From Streptomyces caelestis (GTDB lineage Bacteria > Actinomycetota > Actinomycetes > Streptomycetales > Streptomycetaceae), in contig NZ_LGCN01000207.1 of the NCBI RefSeq assembly GCF_001279005.1, forward strand, positions 1 through 31,008: a stretch of 31,008 nucleotides of DNA, read 5' to 3'. Below the pieces are notes generated by a model. That model had not been told where the DNA came from, did no database searches, and was given only the letters and a program-made list of their open reading frames with translations. Of the stretch, positions 1 through 7,581 are shown piece by piece; the first letter of the stretch is position 1, and every line of letters begins with the position of its first letter. A program made the position numbers and the translations under genes.

Positions 1-90
1 CCCGGCAGAGGGCGAGAACCCGCCCGCCGAAGGCGAGGAGAACCCCCCGGCAGAGGGCGAGAACCCGCCCGCCGAAGGCGAGGAGAACCC
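1..90 (+). repeat. 45-bp in-frame tandem repeat, two full visible copies
   Basis: Bases 1-45 and 46-90 are essentially identical, and a third copy starts at 91 but diverges after about 9 bases. The unit is a multiple of three and encodes 15 residues rich in Pro, Glu, Gly and Asn. The array may extend upstream of the window. Near identity of the copies suggests recent duplication or homogenisation. Confidence 0.9.
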
Positions 91-805
91 CCCGGCAGAC
101 GACGGGGACGACGTCGAGCTCTGCCTCGACGAGGAGGGCAACAGCACGGCCGAGCTCAGCCTCGAGCTGAAGAGCGGTCTGGCCGGCCTGCCCGAGACGA
201 TCGTCGCCGGCAGCGGCTGGAAGGCGTTCTCGTTCAACGTCTCCAACCGCGGCGACGAGGAGATCAAGGACATCAAGCCGCTGATCGGCGTCGCCGCCGT
301 CGGCTGGGACGCGGAGGACTACTCCGGCCAGATCACCGTCCAGGTGTTCGACAAGGCCACGGGGAAGTGGACCACGCTGGCGGACGCCGCCGGTGAGGGC
401 GGCACCTTCGCCGCGTTCTCGCTCGGCGCCGGCCGGTCGACCTCGTACCAGCTGCGGCTCAGCGTCTCCGGCAAGGTGCCCGACGCGCTCGGCATCACCG
501 GCGGTCTGGCCCAGTACGCGGACGACGACGGCTGCTGGGTCGCCGACGACACCGACGGCTGGATCTACTTCTTCGAGATCCTGGCCGCCGGCTCCGACGC
601 CGGGAAGCCGAACGACGCCAAGCCGCAGACCGGCGGCAAGGTCGAGCTCGACGAGGTGAAGGACGTCAAGGTCACCGGCAGCCTCGCCGAGACCGGTTCG
701 AGCTCCGCTCTGCCGATGATCGGCCTGGCCGGCGGCGCCGCCGTCGTGGCCGGTGCCGGTGCGGTGTTCGTGGTGCGCCGGCGCAAGGCCGGTTCGGAGG
801 CGTAA
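1..805 (+). CDS. Sortase-anchored surface protein, C-terminal part (5' truncated by window)
   Basis: The reading frame is open from base 2 to the TAA at 803-805, so the gene starts before the window. It begins with an acidic Pro/Glu/Gly/Asn repeat of 15 residues encoded by a 45-bp tandem repeat. About 160 residues of Gly/Val/Asp-rich, probably beta-rich, extracellular domain follow. The C-terminus is a classic cell-wall sorting signal: LAETG at 683-697, a hydrophobic stretch of about 22 residues, and a basic RRRK tail. LAxTG is the motif known for class E sortases of Streptomyces (as in the long chaplins), so the protein is probably covalently attached to peptidoglycan on the cell surface. 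The repeat probably acts as a wall-spanning stalk (inference). No catalytic domain is visible in this part. The gene converges on the GMC oxidoreductase gene across a shared hairpin terminator. Confidence 0.85.
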   Translation, partial: PAEGENPPAEGEENPPAEGENPPAEGEENPPADDGDDVELCLDEEGNSTAELSLELKSGLAGLPETIVAGSGWKAFSFNVSNRGDEEIKDIKPLIGVAAVGWDAEDYSGQITVQVFDKATGKWTTLADAAGEGGTFAAFSLGAGRSTSYQLRLSVSGKVPDALGITGGLAQYADDDGCWVADDTDGWIYFFEILAAGSDAGKPNDAKPQTGGKVELDEVKDVKVTGSLAETGSSSALPMIGLAGGAAVVAGAGAVFVVRRRKAGSEA

Positions 806-843
806 CGCCGCCCGGCCGCACCGCGTGCGGCATCACCCAGGAC

Positions 844-891
844 AAGGGAAAAGGACCTGAGCTCGGAGGGGGGCACAGGTCCTTTTCCCTT
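844..891. terminator. Bidirectional hairpin terminator
   Basis: A perfect 16-bp inverted repeat has arms at 844-859 and 876-891 separated by a 16-nt G-rich loop. It lies between two convergent genes, and the right arm runs into the stop codon (891-893) of the minus-strand gene. The arms are A/T-rich at their outer ends, so the hairpin is flanked by a U-run in both directions. It should serve both convergent genes. Confidence 0.85.
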
Positions 892-2708
892 TACTTCTTC
901 GGCGGCACCGCCGGCATCCCCAGGAACGGCAGCCGCAGCGCGCCGAACGCCTCCGCCGGGACCGCCGGGGACTTCGGCTCGACCGGCTCCAGGCGCCGGT
1001 AGGCCTCCCCCTGCGCGGGACGCGGATCGGCCTCGCCCTTGTTGGGCCAGTACGACATCGCCCGCTCGGCCTGTGCCGTGATGGTCAGGGAGGGGTTGAC
1101 GCCCAGGTTCGCCGAGACCGCCGACCCGTCCACGACCGAGATGCCGGGGTGGCCGTAGAGACGGTGGTACGGGTCGATCACACCGGTCTCGCGGGAGCCG
1201 CCGATCGGGCAGCCGCCCAGGAAGTGCGCGGTCAGCGGCATCCCCGTCAGCTCGCCGACGTTGGATCCGGCGAAGCCGTTGATCTCGGCCGCCAGCGCCG
1301 ACGCACCGTCGGTGGCCGCCTTGATCTGCTTGGGGTTGGGGGCGCCGTGGCCCTGCCGGGCGGTGAGCAGCCCGCGGCCGGCCCCGGACGGCTTGAGGTA
1401 CGTCGTCAGGGAGTTGTCCAGCGACTGCATCACCAGTCCGATGATGGTCCGCTCCGACCAGCGCCGGTTGGACAGCGAACGGAGCAGCAGCCAGGGGTGC
1501 CGCGCCGCGTTGCCCAGCCAGCCGAGCACCCGGGCGGCGCCTGAACCGCCGCCCGCGTACGGCACCTGGAGGATCGACAGCCCGCCCATCGCGTTGGAGC
1601 CCCGGCCGTAGCGGACCGGCTCGATGTGGGTGTTCTCGTCGGGGTGGATCGACGACGTGATGGCCACGCCGCGGGTGAAGTCGGCCTTCGGCGCGCCGGT
1701 GGCCCTGCGGTAGCGGCGGTCGTCGGTCTGCGCGCCGACGAGGGCCTCGGAGTTGGTGCGGGTCAGCTCGCCCAGCCGGTCCGAGAGGTGCGGCAGCAGG
1801 CCGCCCGCCTTCATCCGGTGCAGCAGCGTCTGGGTGCCGTAGGTGCCGGCGGCCAGGACGACCCGGCGGGCGCGGAGGGTGCGGCCCCTGCCCTTGCGGC
1901 GGTCGTCGGTCGGGAGCGTGGCGACGGCGAACCCGCCCCGCGAGTCCTCCGTGACCGACACGACCGTCGTCATGGGGTGCACGACCGCGCCCGCCTTCTC
2001 GGCGAGGTGGAGGTAGTTCTCGTTGAGGGTGTTCTTCGCGCCGTGCCGGCAGCCGGTCATGCACTCGCCGCACTCGGCACAGGCCCGGCGCGACGGCCCC
2101 GCCCCGCCGAAGTACGGGTCGGGCACCTCCTGCCCCGGCCTCGCCCTCGTCTTCCCGTCGGCGTCCTCGCCGTCGCCGAAGAAGACGCCGACCGGGGCCA
2201 TGTGGAAGCTGTCGCCCACGCCCATCCGCTCGGCCACCGCCTTCAGGTGCACGTCCGACGGGGTCGTCGTCGGGTTGAGCCGTACGCCGAGCATGCGCCT
2301 GGCCTGGTCGTAGTACGGGCCCAGCTCCTCCTGCCAGTCGGTGATGTGTCCCCACTGCGGGTCCTCGAAGAACGGCTTCGGCGGTACGTAGAGGGTGTTG
2401 GCGTAGTTGAGCGAACCGCCGCCGACGCCCGCGCCGGCCAGCACCATGACGTTGCCGAGCAGGTGGATGCGCTGGATGCCGTACATGCCGAGCTTCGGCG
2501 CCCAGAGGTAGTTCTTCAGGTCCCAGGAGTTCTTCGGCAGGGTCTCGCGGGTGAAGCGGCGGCCGGCCTCCAGGACTGCGACGCGGTAGCCCTTCTCGGT
2601 CAGCCGGAGCGCCGAGACGGAACCGCCGAATCCCGAGCCGACGACGATGACGTCGTAGTCGTGGCCGGATCCGTCGTCCGGTCCGGGGGCGGAGTTCTCC
2701 TGTGACAC
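891..2708 (-). CDS. ChoD-like GMC family FAD oxidoreductase
   Basis: This 605-residue protein probably oxidises an alcohol or sterol substrate with FAD in the cytoplasm; no signal peptide is seen. The N-terminal Rossmann motif GSGFGG is at residues 24-29, and the C-terminal GMC signature is present (a His in HFLGGCPIG, then DGSAVSANLGVNPSLTITA). This fits the cytoplasmic ChoD-type branch related to cholesterol oxidase rather than the secreted Streptomyces ChoA. Residues 210, 213, 216 and 220 form a CxxCxxCxxxC cluster, the spacing of a ferredoxin 4Fe-4S site. The GTG start at 2708 is chosen because GAGGAG lies a few bases upstream. The longer open frame beyond it only overlaps the dehydrogenase in another frame. 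The gap to the upstream dehydrogenase is 41 bp on the same strand, so the two are probably co-transcribed. The substrate is unknown. Confidence 0.88.
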   Translation of the reverse strand: MSQENSAPGPDDGSGHDYDVIVVGSGFGGSVSALRLTEKGYRVAVLEAGRRFTRETLPKNSWDLKNYLWAPKLGMYGIQRIHLLGNVMVLAGAGVGGGSLNYANTLYVPPKPFFEDPQWGHITDWQEELGPYYDQARRMLGVRLNPTTTPSDVHLKAVAERMGVGDSFHMAPVGVFFGDGEDADGKTRARPGQEVPDPYFGGAGPSRRACAECGECMTGCRHGAKNTLNENYLHLAEKAGAVVHPMTTVVSVTEDSRGGFAVATLPTDDRRKGRGRTLRARRVVLAAGTYGTQTLLHRMKAGGLLPHLSDRLGELTRTNSEALVGAQTDDRRYRRATGAPKADFTRGVAITSSIHPDENTHIEPVRYGRGSNAMGGLSILQVPYAGGGSGAARVLGWLGNAARHPWLLLRSLSNRRWSERTIIGLVMQSLDNSLTTYLKPSGAGRGLLTARQGHGAPNPKQIKAATDGASALAAEINGFAGSNVGELTGMPLTAHFLGGCPIGGSRETGVIDPYHRLYGHPGISVVDGSAVSANLGVNPSLTITAQAERAMSYWPNKGEADPRPAQGEAYRRLEPVEPKSPAVPAEAFGALRLPFLGMPAVPPKK

Positions 2709-2749
2709 GTGCTCTCCTCGTCGAAAGCGGCGGCGCCGGGGGCCGGGGC

Positions 2750-4363
2750 CTAGCGGAAACGGAACGCCTTCATCAGGCGCAGGCTGCGGCTCATGAAGGC
2801 CGCGTACTTCTCGTCGTCCATGCCCAGTGACGGGGCCATCGGGAGCAGGCGCTGGTGGGCGACGGTCTGGGCCTCGGTGTACTTGAGGATGCCCTCGGAG
2901 CCGTGCCGGCGGCCGAGGCCGGAGTCCTTCATGCCGCCCATCGGCGACTGGACGCTGCCGTACGCGGGTGCGTAGCCCTCGTTGATGTTGACCGTGCCGG
3001 TGCGCAGCCGGGCGGCGATCCCGCGGCCGCGGCGGGCGTCCCTGGTCCAGACGGAGGAGTTCAGACCGTACGGGGTGGAGTTGGCGCGTTCGACCGCCTC
3101 GTCGTCGGAGGAGAAGCGGTAGACGGAGACGACCGGGCCGAAGGTCTCCTCGGAGCAGACGCTCATCGGGGCCTCGACGCCGTCGAGGATGGTCGGCTCG
3201 TAGAAGTAGGGGCCGATGTCCGGGCGGGCGGCGCCGCCCGCGAGCACCTTGGCGCCCTTGGCGACGGCGTCGTCGACGTGGCGGGTGACGGCGTCCAGCT
3301 GGCGCTGCCCGACCAGCGAGCCCATGCCGGCGCCGTAGGCGAGGGACGCGCCGAGGCGGATCGCCCTGGTGCGGGTGGCGAAGCGCTCCAGGAAGGCGTC
3401 CGCGACCGACTCGTGGACGTACAGCCGCTCGATGGAGATGCACAGCTGGCCCGCGCTGGAGAAGCAGGCGCGGACGGCGCCCGCGGCGGCCTTGTCGAGG
3501 TCGGCGTCCTCCAGGACCAGCATGGCGTTCTTGCCGCCGAGTTCGAGGGAGACGCCGACCAGCCGGGCGGCGGCCCCCCGGGCGACCTCGCGGCCGGTGC
3601 GGGTGGAGCCGGTGAAGGAGACGTAGTCGGCGTGGCGGACCACCTCGGGGCCCACGACCGGGCCCTCGCCGAGGACCACCTGGAAGACGTCGGCGGGCAG
3701 TCCGGCCTCGATCAGCAGGTCCCGGGCCCACAGTGCGGTGAGGCAGGTCTCCGTGTCGGGCTTCATCACGACCGCGTTGCCCGCGACGAACGCCGGGAGC
3801 GCGTCGCCGACGGAGAGTTCGAGGGGGTAGTTCCAGGGGGCGATCTGGCCCACGACACCGCGCGGGTGGCGCAGTTCGGTGACCTTCGTCAGGGTGGGCA
3901 TGGCGCCCGCGTGCCGCTTGGGCCGCAGGTAGGCGGCGGCCCGGCGGCCGTAGTGGCGGGCGGCGACGGCGACGGCCTGCACCTCCTCGTGGGCGTGCAG
4001 CCGGGCCTTGCCGGTCTCCAGCTGGATCAGGTCGAGCACCTCGGCCTGGCGGCTCAGCACCAGGTCGTGGAAGCGCAGCAGGACGGCGGCGCGCTCCCGT
4101 ACCGGGATCCGCGCCCAGACGGCCTGGGCGGCGCGGGCCGCCTCGAAGGCCTTCGCGACGTCCTCGGGCGTCGACTCGGGCAGGTCGGCCAGTTTCTCGC
4201 CGGTGAACGGCGTGTGGTTGGCGGTCCGGCCGGAGCCGGCCACGCCCTTGGTGAGCTGGGCGACCAGCTCCGGCGTGACCACGTCGGCGGCGGTGCGGGC
4301 GCCCGCAGGCGCGGGGGCGAGGGGGTTGGTGCCGGTCGTTTCCCGGGTCTGCGCGTCCGTCAT
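2750..4363 (-). CDS. gabD2: Succinic semialdehyde dehydrogenase (GabD2-like)
   Basis: This is an aldehyde dehydrogenase superfamily enzyme of 537 residues that probably oxidises succinic semialdehyde to succinate with NAD(P)+ (the GABA-shunt exit). Expected residues are present: PWN at 176-178, cofactor-binding Lys201 in MKP, general base Glu274 in LELGGKN, and nucleophile Cys308 in GQLCIS. The GQLCISIERLYV segment resembles mycobacterial GabD2. The ATG at 4363 is preferred, giving MTDAQTRE. An upstream in-frame start at 4423 would add 20 residues with no family resemblance. No clear Shine-Dalgarno precedes 4363, so a very short leader is possible. It lies 41 bp upstream of the GMC oxidoreductase gene and probably forms an operon with it, which suggests a shared catabolic route (inference). 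Confidence 0.9.
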   Translation of the reverse strand: MTDAQTRETTGTNPLAPAPAGARTAADVVTPELVAQLTKGVAGSGRTANHTPFTGEKLADLPESTPEDVAKAFEAARAAQAVWARIPVRERAAVLLRFHDLVLSRQAEVLDLIQLETGKARLHAHEEVQAVAVAARHYGRRAAAYLRPKRHAGAMPTLTKVTELRHPRGVVGQIAPWNYPLELSVGDALPAFVAGNAVVMKPDTETCLTALWARDLLIEAGLPADVFQVVLGEGPVVGPEVVRHADYVSFTGSTRTGREVARGAAARLVGVSLELGGKNAMLVLEDADLDKAAAGAVRACFSSAGQLCISIERLYVHESVADAFLERFATRTRAIRLGASLAYGAGMGSLVGQRQLDAVTRHVDDAVAKGAKVLAGGAARPDIGPYFYEPTILDGVEAPMSVCSEETFGPVVSVYRFSSDDEAVERANSTPYGLNSSVWTRDARRGRGIAARLRTGTVNINEGYAPAYGSVQSPMGGMKDSGLGRRHGSEGILKYTEAQTVAHQRLLPMAPSLGMDDEKYAAFMSRSLRLMKAFRFR

Positions 4364-4494
4364 GAGCCGCAGGGTATGCCGGGGAGAACACTTTGTGTAC
4401 CCGTCGGTAACGGATTCCCGCACGGCTCACACATCACGCCAGTGAGCGCTGGCAACAAAGCTCCTGATCAGCGCGTTGACGGACACCGGCTCGT

Positions 4495-6207
4495 TCAGAG
4501 CCGGCGGATGTCCCACGAGTCGATGACCGTACGGGCGATCTCCCGGCCGTCCTCGGCGAAGTAGCCCTTGCCCGGGTACACGATCCAGAGCCGGTACATG
4601 TCGCCGTCCTTGTTCCGGTAGTACACGACCTGCGCCTCGCGCACCACCGCCGGACTGGTGGTCGTCGTGTAGACGATGGTGTTGGTGGCCGCCTCGCGGT
4701 CCTTGTACGTCGTCTCGCGCGGCTGCCCCTTCGGGGCCGGCGTGTCGGCGATGCCCCAGCTGTACTCGCCGTCCCTCAGGTCCTCCCAGTGCGCGAACGC
4801 CCGTTCCGAGGCCGAGGCCTCGATGTCGCCGTTCTCGTCGTCGGCCTTGATGTCGCGGTCGACCTCGACCCGCACCAGTCCGCTCGGGTCGGTGAAGGAG
4901 GCGACGGTCCCGTCCGAGTCCTCGGCCTGCTCGTCCTGCGCGAAGTCCTCGGGCACCGCGACGCCGGCGCCCACCTTGCTCCCGAGGTCGTGCTGCTTCC
5001 AGCCGTCCGGCAGCGGCCCCGCGAACGGGTCGGCGATCACCAGGTAGGCGGCCAGCGCTCCCGCGACGACCGCCGCGCCCAGCGCCGTCAGCGTCTTGCG
5101 GCCGATCCGGACGCCCTTGCCGCCGGAGCCCGGGGCGGGGAGCCGGGTCACCTGCGTGGGCTGCGGGGCGGGCGGGTTCGCGGTCGTCTCCAGTGCGGCG
5201 CGGACCTGGGCGGCGTTCGGGCGGCGCGCCGGGTCCTTCTGCAGCAGCCCGGTGATGATCTCGGCCAGCGGTCCCTGCGCGGAGGCGGGCGGCGCCGGCG
5301 TGGCGTTGAGGACCGACTGGAGGGTGGCGGGGGTGTTGCTGCGGCGGAACGGCGAGACGCCCTCCGTCGCCGCGTACAGCACCACACCGAGCGACCACAG
5401 GTCGGAGGCGGGACCGGGGCGCTGTCCCAGCACCCGTTCCGGGGCGATGTACTCGGGCGAGCCGACGAAGCCGCCGGTGTCGGTCAGATTGGTCTCGCCC
5501 TCGATCTGGGCGATGCCGAAGTCGGTGAGGACGACCCGGTCGTACCGGCCGAGCAGCACGTTGTCCGGTTTGACGTCCCGGTGCAGCACGCCCGCCGCGT
5601 GGGCGGCCTCCAGCGCGCCGAGCACCTCCAGGCCGACCCTGGCCGCCTCGCGCGCGGAGAGGGTGCCCTCGTCCTGCAGCACCTGGCCCAGCGAACGGCC
5701 CTGGACCAGTTCCATCACGATCCACGGCCGGCCGTCGACCACCGCGACGTCATGGACGTCGACCACCGCGGGGTGGTCGAGCCGGGCGGCCGCGCGGGCC
5801 TCGCGGCGCATCCGCTCGAAGGCGTTGGAGCGTTCACGTTCGGGAAGGTGGTCCGGGACGCGCGGCTCCTTGACGGCGACCTCGCGGTCGACGGTCTCGT
5901 CCTTGGCCCGCCACACCGTGCCCATGCCGCCGTGTCCGAGCTTGGCGAGCAGCCGGTAACGGCCGGCGAGCAGCCGGCCGACGCCGGGGTCGGACGCGGG
6001 CTCGGGGGACGCGGGCTCGGGGGACACCGGCCGGTGCTGCGGCCGGTCCGGCGTCCGGCCGTGCGGCTGCGGCGGAACCACCCGGGTCGGCGCCGCGTAC
6101 GGATTGCCGGGGTGCGGCACGGCCGCGGGCGGGTTCGGGTTCGGCGGTTGCAGATCGAAACTGGTGGGCTCGTCGGACCCGTGGCGGGCTCCCCCGTCGT
6201 TGCTCAT
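4495..6207 (-). CDS. Membrane Ser/Thr protein kinase, cluster member 5 (last)
   Basis: This 570-residue bitopic kinase is the last of five in transcription order. A Pro-rich cytoplasmic N-terminus of about 77 residues contains a repeated SPEPA motif. It is followed by a complete Hanks-type domain: Gly loop GHGGMG at 91-96, Lys113, HRD with Asp211, DFG at 229-231, APE at 255-257 and DLWSLG. A Pro-rich linker precedes one membrane segment at about 372-392, then an extracytoplasmic domain of about 175 residues starting LPDGWKQ. All catalytic residues are intact, so it should be active. The ATG at 6207 is close to the adjacent kinase gene. The cluster corresponds, from memory, to S. coelicolor SCO4775-SCO4779 (which includes PkaH, PkaD, PkaI and PkaJ); one-to-one names were not verified, so none is given. 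Confidence 0.92.
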   Translation of the reverse strand: MSNDGGARHGSDEPTSFDLQPPNPNPPAAVPHPGNPYAAPTRVVPPQPHGRTPDRPQHRPVSPEPASPEPASDPGVGRLLAGRYRLLAKLGHGGMGTVWRAKDETVDREVAVKEPRVPDHLPERERSNAFERMRREARAAARLDHPAVVDVHDVAVVDGRPWIVMELVQGRSLGQVLQDEGTLSAREAARVGLEVLGALEAAHAAGVLHRDVKPDNVLLGRYDRVVLTDFGIAQIEGETNLTDTGGFVGSPEYIAPERVLGQRPGPASDLWSLGVVLYAATEGVSPFRRSNTPATLQSVLNATPAPPASAQGPLAEIITGLLQKDPARRPNAAQVRAALETTANPPAPQPTQVTRLPAPGSGGKGVRIGRKTLTALGAAVVAGALAAYLVIADPFAGPLPDGWKQHDLGSKVGAGVAVPEDFAQDEQAEDSDGTVASFTDPSGLVRVEVDRDIKADDENGDIEASASERAFAHWEDLRDGEYSWGIADTPAPKGQPRETTYKDREAATNTIVYTTTTSPAVVREAQVVYYRNKDGDMYRLWIVYPGKGYFAEDGREIARTVIDSWDIRRL

Positions 6208-6287
6208 GGTTCATCCATATCGCGCCAAGCCCTCACGTATCCACTGCGGACGCCGACCGGTCACAGACCCGTGACCCTCGCGGGGAC

Positions 6288-7499
6288 TTATCTCCCGTTC
6301 ACGGTGGTATGCGGCCGGATCGAGGAGTCGGCCGGCGTGGGAGGGACCGAGGGGCTCGGGGACCCGGAGGGCGACGCGCTCACGGGTGTCTCCGGCGCCG
6401 TACTCGTCGGCGTGCCTCCCCCGTCGTCGCCCCGGTCCTGCAGGAGCAGCGCCGCCGCGGACACCCCCGCTCCCGCCATGGCGGCGACCGCCAGTGCCGC
6501 GACGAGCGCACCCCTCGTGGGCTGCCGCCGGGCCGGACGCGCCTCGGGTCCCCCGCCCGCCTCCCCCCGCCGCACCGGGGGCCGCCGGCGGGGCGCGTCC
6601 CGGTCCGGGGGCAGCGGTCCGGGGGGCGCCGCCTGCGGCGTACGGCCCGTCTCCCGGAACGCCCGCAGCATCCGCTCGGCCCGGTCCGCGTCCAGCCGGC
6701 GGTCGGGGTCGCGCTCCAGCAGGCCGCGCACCACGGGCAGGATCGGTCCCGCTTCGGCGGGTGGCCGTATCTCGTCGACCACGACGGCGTGCAGGACCCC
6801 GCCGAGGGAGTCCCGCCGGAACGGCGACTCGCCGCTGAGCGCCGTGCACAGCAGCGCGCCCAGCGACCACAGGTCGGACTCCGGTCCCGTCCTGGCGCCG
6901 GACATCCGCTCGGGGGCGGTGTACTCGGGCGAGCCGACGAAGGAGCCGGTCTCGGTGAGCGTGGTGGAGCCCGACATCCGGGCGATGCCGAAGTCGGTGA
7001 GGACGACCCGGCCGGTGCCGTTCTCCAGCAGGACGTTGGCGGGTTTGAGGTCGCGGTGCAGCACACCGGCCGTGTGGGCGGCGCGCAGCGCGCCGAGCAG
7101 GTCGATCCCGATCCGCGCGGCCTCCGCGGCGTCGACCGGGCCCTGCTCGGCGACCCGGTCGGCGAGGGACGGCCCGTCGATCAGCTCCAGGACGATGTAC
7201 GGGTGTTCGTCGTCCTCGACGACGTCGTGGACGACGATGATGTGCGGGTGGCTCAACTGGGCCAGGGCGCGCGCCTCGCGCAGGGTGCGGTCCCGCTGCC
7301 GCCGGGCGTCCGCCGCGGAGAGCGTCTCGTCGAGGGGGAGTTCCTTGACGGCGACCCCCCGCCCGAGCAGTTGGTCGGTGGCCCGCCAGACCACCCCCAT
7401 GCCACCGCGTCCGAGCCTCGCCTCCAAACGGTAACGGCCCGCTATGACACGTCCGTTGGTCCTGGCGGTCGCGTTCTCGGCGTCCCCGTCGGTCCCCAT
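6288..7499 (-). CDS. Ser/Thr protein kinase without extracellular sensor domain, cluster member 4
   Basis: The protein has 403 residues from the ATG at 7499; a GTG at 7517 would add six. The kinase domain is intact: RGGMG loop, Lys52, HRD Asp150 with LKPANVLL, DFG at 169-171 and APE at 195-197. After a basic, Pro-rich linker there is one hydrophobic segment at about 330-353. Only a Ser/Thr/Pro-rich tail of about 50 residues follows. It therefore lacks the folded extracytoplasmic domain carried by the four sister genes and may depend on partners for sensing (inference). It lies between two kinase genes on the same strand with gaps of about 80 bp on each side, consistent with co-transcription. 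Confidence 0.9.
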   Translation of the reverse strand: MGTDGDAENATARTNGRVIAGRYRLEARLGRGGMGVVWRATDQLLGRGVAVKELPLDETLSAADARRQRDRTLREARALAQLSHPHIIVVHDVVEDDEHPYIVLELIDGPSLADRVAEQGPVDAAEAARIGIDLLGALRAAHTAGVLHRDLKPANVLLENGTGRVVLTDFGIARMSGSTTLTETGSFVGSPEYTAPERMSGARTGPESDLWSLGALLCTALSGESPFRRDSLGGVLHAVVVDEIRPPAEAGPILPVVRGLLERDPDRRLDADRAERMLRAFRETGRTPQAAPPGPLPPDRDAPRRRPPVRRGEAGGGPEARPARRQPTRGALVAALAVAAMAGAGVSAAALLLQDRGDDGGGTPTSTAPETPVSASPSGSPSPSVPPTPADSSIRPHTTVNGR

Positions 7500-7581
7500 G
7501 GGCCCATCATGCCCCACCGGATGTGTCGGCTCCGGTACGGCGATTCGGCCAAGCGGCGGGCAGCCGCGCCCGCCACGGGCG

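Noticed and set aside
891..4430. Apparent 1179-residue fusion reading through gabD2 into the GMC oxidoreductase
   Set aside because: Only the last 605 residues are the real protein. The rest is an out-of-frame translation of gabD2, and a good ribosome-binding site precedes the GTG at 2708.
4789..7434. 881-codon open frame on the plus strand opposite two kinase genes
   Set aside because: The minus strand encodes clear kinases with all motifs. The plus frame is the usual antisense open frame of GC-rich DNA, with Arg/Gly/Val-rich translation and no recognisable motif.
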